This document shows, one piece after another, positions 58,901-64,000 of a DNA stretch of 64,000 nt. Made by a program: the position numbers and the translations under genes. This stretch comes from Codonopsis lanceolata. Taxonomy: Eukaryota; Streptophyta; Magnoliopsida; Asterales; Campanulaceae. The notes beneath the pieces are model-generated. The model did no database searches. It saw only the letters and a program-made list of their open reading frames with translations, and was not told where the DNA came from. Numbering within the stretch: position 1 is the first letter of the stretch; each line of letters starts with the position of its first letter. The stretch covers positions 66,065,501-66,129,500 of the forward strand of contig CM028377.1 in NCBI GenBank assembly GCA_013146195.2, written 5' to 3'.

Positions 58901-60480
58901 GAAAATTTTTTTGCTTTGTCTAGCTCATTCATCGACGACTCGGTGGTACCACGAGTATGCGTCCTGAGCATTCGGCGGCGATGGAGTCCACGAGCATGTC
59001 TATGCGGGCGAGGCAGATCTTTCAGGCGAGGCTTTATTGAGGCTTGTGAAGTCAACGCACATCCGCCACTTGTCATTGGCCTTCGACCATTACTCGTTTG
59101 ATAGCAGTCGGGTATTGTATTTCCTCGATGATATCGCCTTGAAGCTTTTCCACTGGGATCATTGCACTTTTCTCAGGGAGTATTGCCTTGGACTTTCGCT
59201 TTGAATTGGACGGAATGTTGGGTCAACATTCAAGTCATGGCGTGCAACGTCCTCATTGATCCCTTGCATGTCTTTGACAGTCCAGGCAAATACATCGGAC
59301 TATTTTTCGGTCAATCGGCCTTTCGAGCCTCGGGAGGCATGGCCTTCCGATTTTGATTTTACGCTCGGGGTAGGAGGGATTGATGATTATTTCTTCGGCT
59401 CGCCTTCGGGTTGGATATCGGGTTCATCCGCGCTTCGGTATCCATCTCAATATGTTGTGACTTTGGGCGTTTAGCCTTATGCAGAATGGTGGGGATGGGG
59501 GCGTGCAGGGCACGTATCTGTTTCATTGGTCTTCTACTTACGGTTTTCTGCCCGATCTCTATGCGATTTATGGGCGGGGCCTGCTCGGGCATCTCTTTTT
59601 ACGAGGTTGTACGTTCGGGAATGTCCACGATCGGCTTTTGCTTTTTCTTTTTGGAGTCTCGGACATACTCCCACATTGCCCGAGGTTTGCTATTCAATAT
59701 ACCTACACCATCTTACGTATAAATTTTGCCTTACGGTGCGGTATTGAAGTGACCATCGAAATTTGGCCATGGCGGTGCGCCAGATGCCGATTTGAGGTCG
59801 ATCACCAGAAAGTGATCATCTCGGGTTTGTCAGGCCCATCTCCTATGAAAACCTTCCATTTCGATGGTCCCTTTACGCCCACTTGATGGTTGGTGAACCC
59901 TTCCAAATTTTCCAAGGTAAGGCTTTAGCAGGGGCATCTCTGCTAACTCCAACTCTTTGAAGCGAGGAATAGTACATGATATCTACGCGCATCGAGCGAG
60001 GACTCGTGGACTTGCCATTCGCTTACGACGGGAGATGACAGCGGTTGCTCGGAAGCAGTGGCGTGCTTGCTAGTCACTACTGCAAAAAGATGTTGAGCTC
60101 CCACTTGCATTTGTGGAGAGTTCTTGCTACGGAGAGTGAGTATATGTGCTTCCCAAGTTGAGTGTTGGATGGAAGCTCTTCTGGATCATGTTGACCACTC
60201 CTCGAATCGAGGGGCACGCCTCTTCCTCTGGAGGTCTATCTTGTCTGTCATTATCCGTGCATTGTTCCGTCGCCTTGGTTTTTCTTAAAGTGGTTTAATT
60301 TGCCCGTTGATCAGTATTTCGCGTTTCAACACTACGCATTCCTCCGTAGAAGTGTGCCGGTACCATGATGGTAGTCGCAGTACTTGTTCGGGTCCCTTGT
60401 GTGGGCGAGCTCGTGGTCAAGAGGATAGGGAACTGGCAGAGCGTCTCCGACTTGGAGCATGATGTCCTCTCGTGTTGTGT

Positions 60481-61007
60481 TTAGCGGGGTAACCGAGCCT
60501 CTGCATACAACCTTTGCCGGGAGTAGATGATCTCCTCTGTCTCTGCTTGAGCAGTTCTTTGCCCTCTGGTCTGGTCGGTGGCGTGGCCTGAGCCTTGTCC
60601 TTTGTTTTTATTTTTGTCCGTTCGAGCGGTCTCGGTCGAGCGAGAATAGGTGGGAACTTGCTTGCTCGGCCTTGGAGGCTCAGGGTTCATGGCTAGCATC
60701 GTTTTCGGTGGCCTGCTTCTCATGTTGTTTAGATAACGTAAAGTAATTTCGGTCACGGTCGCGGTCACTGGTCGAGCATCTCCTCGAACCTCTTCAAATA
60801 GCTTCCATAAGACTCATGCTCGCCTTGCTTGACTTTAGCGAGATCGAATCGGTTTTTAGGCGTTGGCCCCGCAGTGCCAAATTCTTCTAGGAATTTCTCC
60901 CTTAGCACTTCCCAACTGTCGATAGATCCACGGGGAACCCTTCCAAGCCATGCTTGCGCTTTCCCCTGAAGGGCCCCCTTGAATGCTCGCATTTTTAGGG
61001 CCTCCAA
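60481..61007 (-). pseudogene. Gag remnant, Gypsy element 2
   Basis: MRAFKGALQGKAQAWLGRVP, GSIDSWEVLREKFLEEF and KQGEHESYGSYLKRFEE are the retrotransposon gag core; the frame then shifts and continues to 60481. Upstream gag sequence beyond 61007 is broken. Confidence 0.85.
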
Positions 61008-62120
61008 TATCTGTCACCATCCGAATCGTGCCTCGAATGATCTCGAGCCGATCACTTGCCCGCGTCTTCCGAAGTATTTCTCAAATTGTGGGAATATGAT
61101 GCCTTCTTGGTGGTGCATTCTCGATTTCGTGGATGAAAGGGCTTCCTTCCAGCGGCTTGATGACACCATAGCTTGCCATACGCCATAGCCGTTAGCTATC
61201 TGCTTTTGCCATGTCGCATTTCATAGCTTCCATGCGCTCGAACAAGCTCTTTCGGCATCTAGGTTGATACGATGAAGCGGGCATGATTTGACCGATGCTC
61301 ATGTGAGGCCGGGCGAAGGTTGGCGCAAGAAGCTTCCATCTCCTTGTCTACTCGCTGTCTACGCTTAACCCGGTATGCCTCTTTCTCGGCGTGTTCACGA
61401 GCTCTGCGGTGACTGTGACTTTCACTGCGGGCATAGTAATTTTGTCCGCGGTTGCGTTTGTGTGAAAAATTTGGGCGCTATATCGCTTTCCCTCGTCATC
61501 TGCTCGCTTTACCTCTTCAACCTTTTCGACGGTATACGGATAGCAGTTATCAAGGCGCTTGCGCGGGCATTATGAGGCGTGGCCATCACCAACAACCGCG
61601 GGGACATTGAGTAGTTGGCAATTCTAAATCGACCCGGCAGGCAGGGCATGGCCCGAAAGTTGTTGATTGAGCTTGTATATCTTGCTATAGTAGTCGCTTG
61701 GACTTGGAGAAGCGGCGGCTCGCTCGACTTGGCGGGCGGATTCACGTGATTGCTATGGCCATTCTCATTTTGGCGATTCAATTGTGTCCCGAGATCCTCT
61801 CGGCACCGAGGCTTCATTGATGATTTCCCTAGCATCACGCTGGCCGCCCCGCGTTACGCTAGCATGTTGAGACGGCCGCTTCTTCCACATAAGGCACATC
61901 CTTCCCGTTGCTTGCCACGCATTTATCTTCTTACGGGTCTGTCTAAACCCCTTGGGTGCTTTCGGGGAAGGTCACGGCCAAGCGGCTTCGGCCAGGTTGT
62001 TGCTTTACTGCGGCGGTGTTTGTTGTTCTTACTAGCCATTGCAATTGGTGGTTATTGAGAAATTTGCACCGTAAGACTTGAAAAAGTGGGATGTTGAGTT
62101 TCCCAAAGAATGGAACCAAA
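61008..62120 (-). pseudogene. 5' gag leader region of Gypsy element 2, decayed
   Basis: Between the gag core and the primer-site-like motif. No continuous frame; composition like the rest of the element. Confidence 0.45.
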
Positions 62121-62430
62121 CGATGTGGCAAAATCTCGATCATCTGAGGCAAAGGAGACTTGAAAGTCGTTGAAATCCGTGTATGTTTGTTCGTTGACCG
62201 ATTCGATCAATGAGTGAAATCTCGATTTGGTGATGAAATCGTCGTTAGGGTCGCGATATCTGAGGCGTATGTAGGTATCACGCAAAACATAACACCGATT
62301 TGGTGGTGGGGGATGTCCCCCAACCCTCGGCGGCGTGAGATTGGATCGATCTTGATATCAAAATATAGGAGGCGCGTAGCCCCGTGTGTGGAGGATAAGC
62401 GTAGAAATATGTGTTAGTTTGAAGATCATT

Positions 62431-63815
62431 AAATTGTACTCCATTTAGCACATACACTTGAACATGAAGTTTATTAAATTATCGTAATTTATTCCCTACA
62501 TCTTTAATCCTAGACATTGCATATGCTTAAGCTATTTATTGATTAGGAGAATATTAACTTGTTGTGCATGGGCCGGGCCATGACCAAGTACTCGATGAGT
62601 CTGTGATCGAATAGTGGGCTAGTATTACATGTTGGAAAGATACCCCCTCATTGTAAAATATATATTTTGCATGAAAAAACGTTGAGTTATCTAGGCTTAC
62701 CCTTGGTTTGGCTGGTGTCTCTAAGCAAAATGAGAGAGGGAGACATTTTATATATATTTCTTCTATATTGGTATGTTATCCTTAATTGTTTTTAGTAATG
62801 ATGTTCAACAAACAAAATTGTAATAAATTTATAGTGACTTTATTTTTTAATGATAAAAAAACACGTAATTTTCACAACCAGAAATTAATCTCAAAGAAAA
62901 TTCATGTAATTGTTTTGATAATTTATTCATTTATCATTCAATTAATAAGCGATTATTAAATTCAACAATTGAAATAAATAATTATTTATTAGCTCATTGA
63001 AATTTCAATATAGTTTAAAAAAATCATAACTATTTTTTATATTGCCGAATGTGAATGAGGTTGAAATAGTTTGGTATATATAGTTGTCAATTGTCTCAAG
63101 TCAAAGACAGAATGTCAAAAGTTTTCAGATTTATTTATCTCATTAATTTTGATTACAAATTCATTTCATTTCCCACTGCATTAATGACACATATGTAATG
63201 TAGAAGTGTTGTCATTTTTGGAAGGTGCATTTTGACGGGAACTTTCCTAATATCGCACCTCTTTTTTTATACATGTATAGATTTTAACTACCCATCTTGG
63301 TCAAGTAAATAAATAAAGTTACACTAATTTACACACAAAACACTCGGAAAAAATCTACCAAGAATTATTTCTTTTAACACGGATCGATACCGCTGACCTA
63401 AATTGCAATTTTCAAAGGAAACTCTAAATATGAAATCAGTACACTTTTGTGATATACTCTTAATCAAATAACTAAATAGATAAATAAATGGATCGTAAAT
63501 TTGTAGATAAAAGATAAAATAAAAAATAGGGGATATTGTGGCTTCAAACAGACTTTATTTGGTTATGATTTCTTAGAAATCAATAATTTTTATATTCAAC
63601 TAGAAATTGTTATTATCTTACCATGCTTACTTACCAGCTTTTTGTCAATCATCTTTCTCCAATCCTTATCAAGGAAATAATTAAAAGAGTATTACTAAAA
63701 TTTTCCTATTAACGAATTTGAAACCATATTTACAATTTGATGACAATTGAATTTCTAGATTCAAACAAGCCTCCTAAAGTTTCTCCTTAACATGAATACT
63801 GCTCTATCTGTTTTC
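62431..63815. other. AT-rich region without recognised gene
   Basis: Nothing recognised except scattered low complexity. Confidence 0.4.
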
Positions 63816-64000
63816 AAATAATTGTCTTCGTTTCCTTTTTAATCCGTTTTAAGATAATTGTCATTTTTCAAAACTTTTTTTTATAAAAACATTTTTACCA
63901 CTTTACTCTTACATTTTCTATCTATTTTGATTATAACCACATATTCAATTGCATTAAAAAAAGTCACACATTACATCGGTATTTTTAATACCGTTAATTA
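63808..64000. mobile_element. Stowaway-like MITE, cut by window end
   Basis: CTATCTGTTTTCAAATAATTGTC followed by AATCCGTTTTAAGATAATTG (each part short of the full unit) resembles the left half of the element at 41449-41710. The right end is outside the window. Confidence 0.45.

Larger units (their letters stand above)
51084..62430 (-). mobile_element. Ty3/Gypsy Tat-type element 2, reversed (approximate ends)
   Basis: Reads on the minus strand: gag (60.5-61.0 kb), RT/RNase H (58.1-58.9 kb), integrase (56.3-57.1 kb), then an extra gene on the opposite strand (52.6-55.4 kb). The LTR-like ends both start TGATGTGGCAAAATC on the + strand (51084) or GATGTGGCAAAATC (about 62122). A primer-site-like TTTGGTTCCATTC (complement of about 62107-62119) resembles that of element 1. 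The outer limit of each LTR and the target duplication are not resolved. Coding regions are riddled with small indels. Confidence 0.75.

Overview
This window is AT-rich nuclear DNA from a flowering plant, probably a eudicot. The evidence is GT-AG introns in plant gene families (GMC oxidoreductase, AMT2-type ammonium transporter, ATL RING protein, farnesyl diphosphate synthase and RPL7 remnants), together with CACTA, hAT, Stowaway, Mutator-like, Helitron, Copia-type and Tat-type Ty3/Gypsy elements. I cannot name the species. No tRNA, rRNA, CRISPR array or organellar gene was recognised.

Layout. 1-2514: right part of a CACTA transposon filled with simple and tandem repeats. 2515-4770: small inverted-repeat elements. 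4905-9235: a duplicated, gene-derived segment; one copy is interrupted by a 1.9 kb non-autonomous LTR element while the other keeps the empty site, and two RPL7-like exons lie between the copies. 9882-15954: the only apparently intact genes, two head-to-head GMC oxidoreductase (HOTHEAD/mandelonitrile lyase-like) genes, one of which lacks the last intron. 17375-27777: a Helitron remnant split by a 9 kb Tat-type Gypsy element that has direct LTRs, a 5-bp target duplication, a broken sense gag-pol and a large antisense, apparently spliced extra gene. 28-45 kb: gene-free repeat mosaic with two copies of one hAT element in opposite orientation, another hAT element, several Stowaway-like elements, and Copia/TRIM-like remnants. 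45241-45724: truncated AMT2-type pseudogene, followed by a 1.7 kb minisatellite. 48.3-48.9 kb: ATL-like N-terminal fragment beside a farnesyl diphosphate synthase C-terminal fragment. 49.78-50.40 kb: long TTA/TTG microsatellite. 51.08-62.4 kb: a second Tat-type Gypsy element in the opposite orientation, whose extra gene is on the + strand and whose gag-pol is on the - strand and badly decayed.

How it fits together. The two oxidoreductases are a recent tandem inverted duplication with related promoters. The other cellular genes are fragments. The rest is nested transposable elements. No clearly new biological system is demonstrated. The strongest items for follow-up are the precise intron difference between the GMC twins, the antisense extra genes in two Tat elements, the LTR insertion with its empty paralogous site, and a patch where CAG/CTG triplets are systematically replaced by CG-containing sequence, which looks more like a consensus error than evolution.
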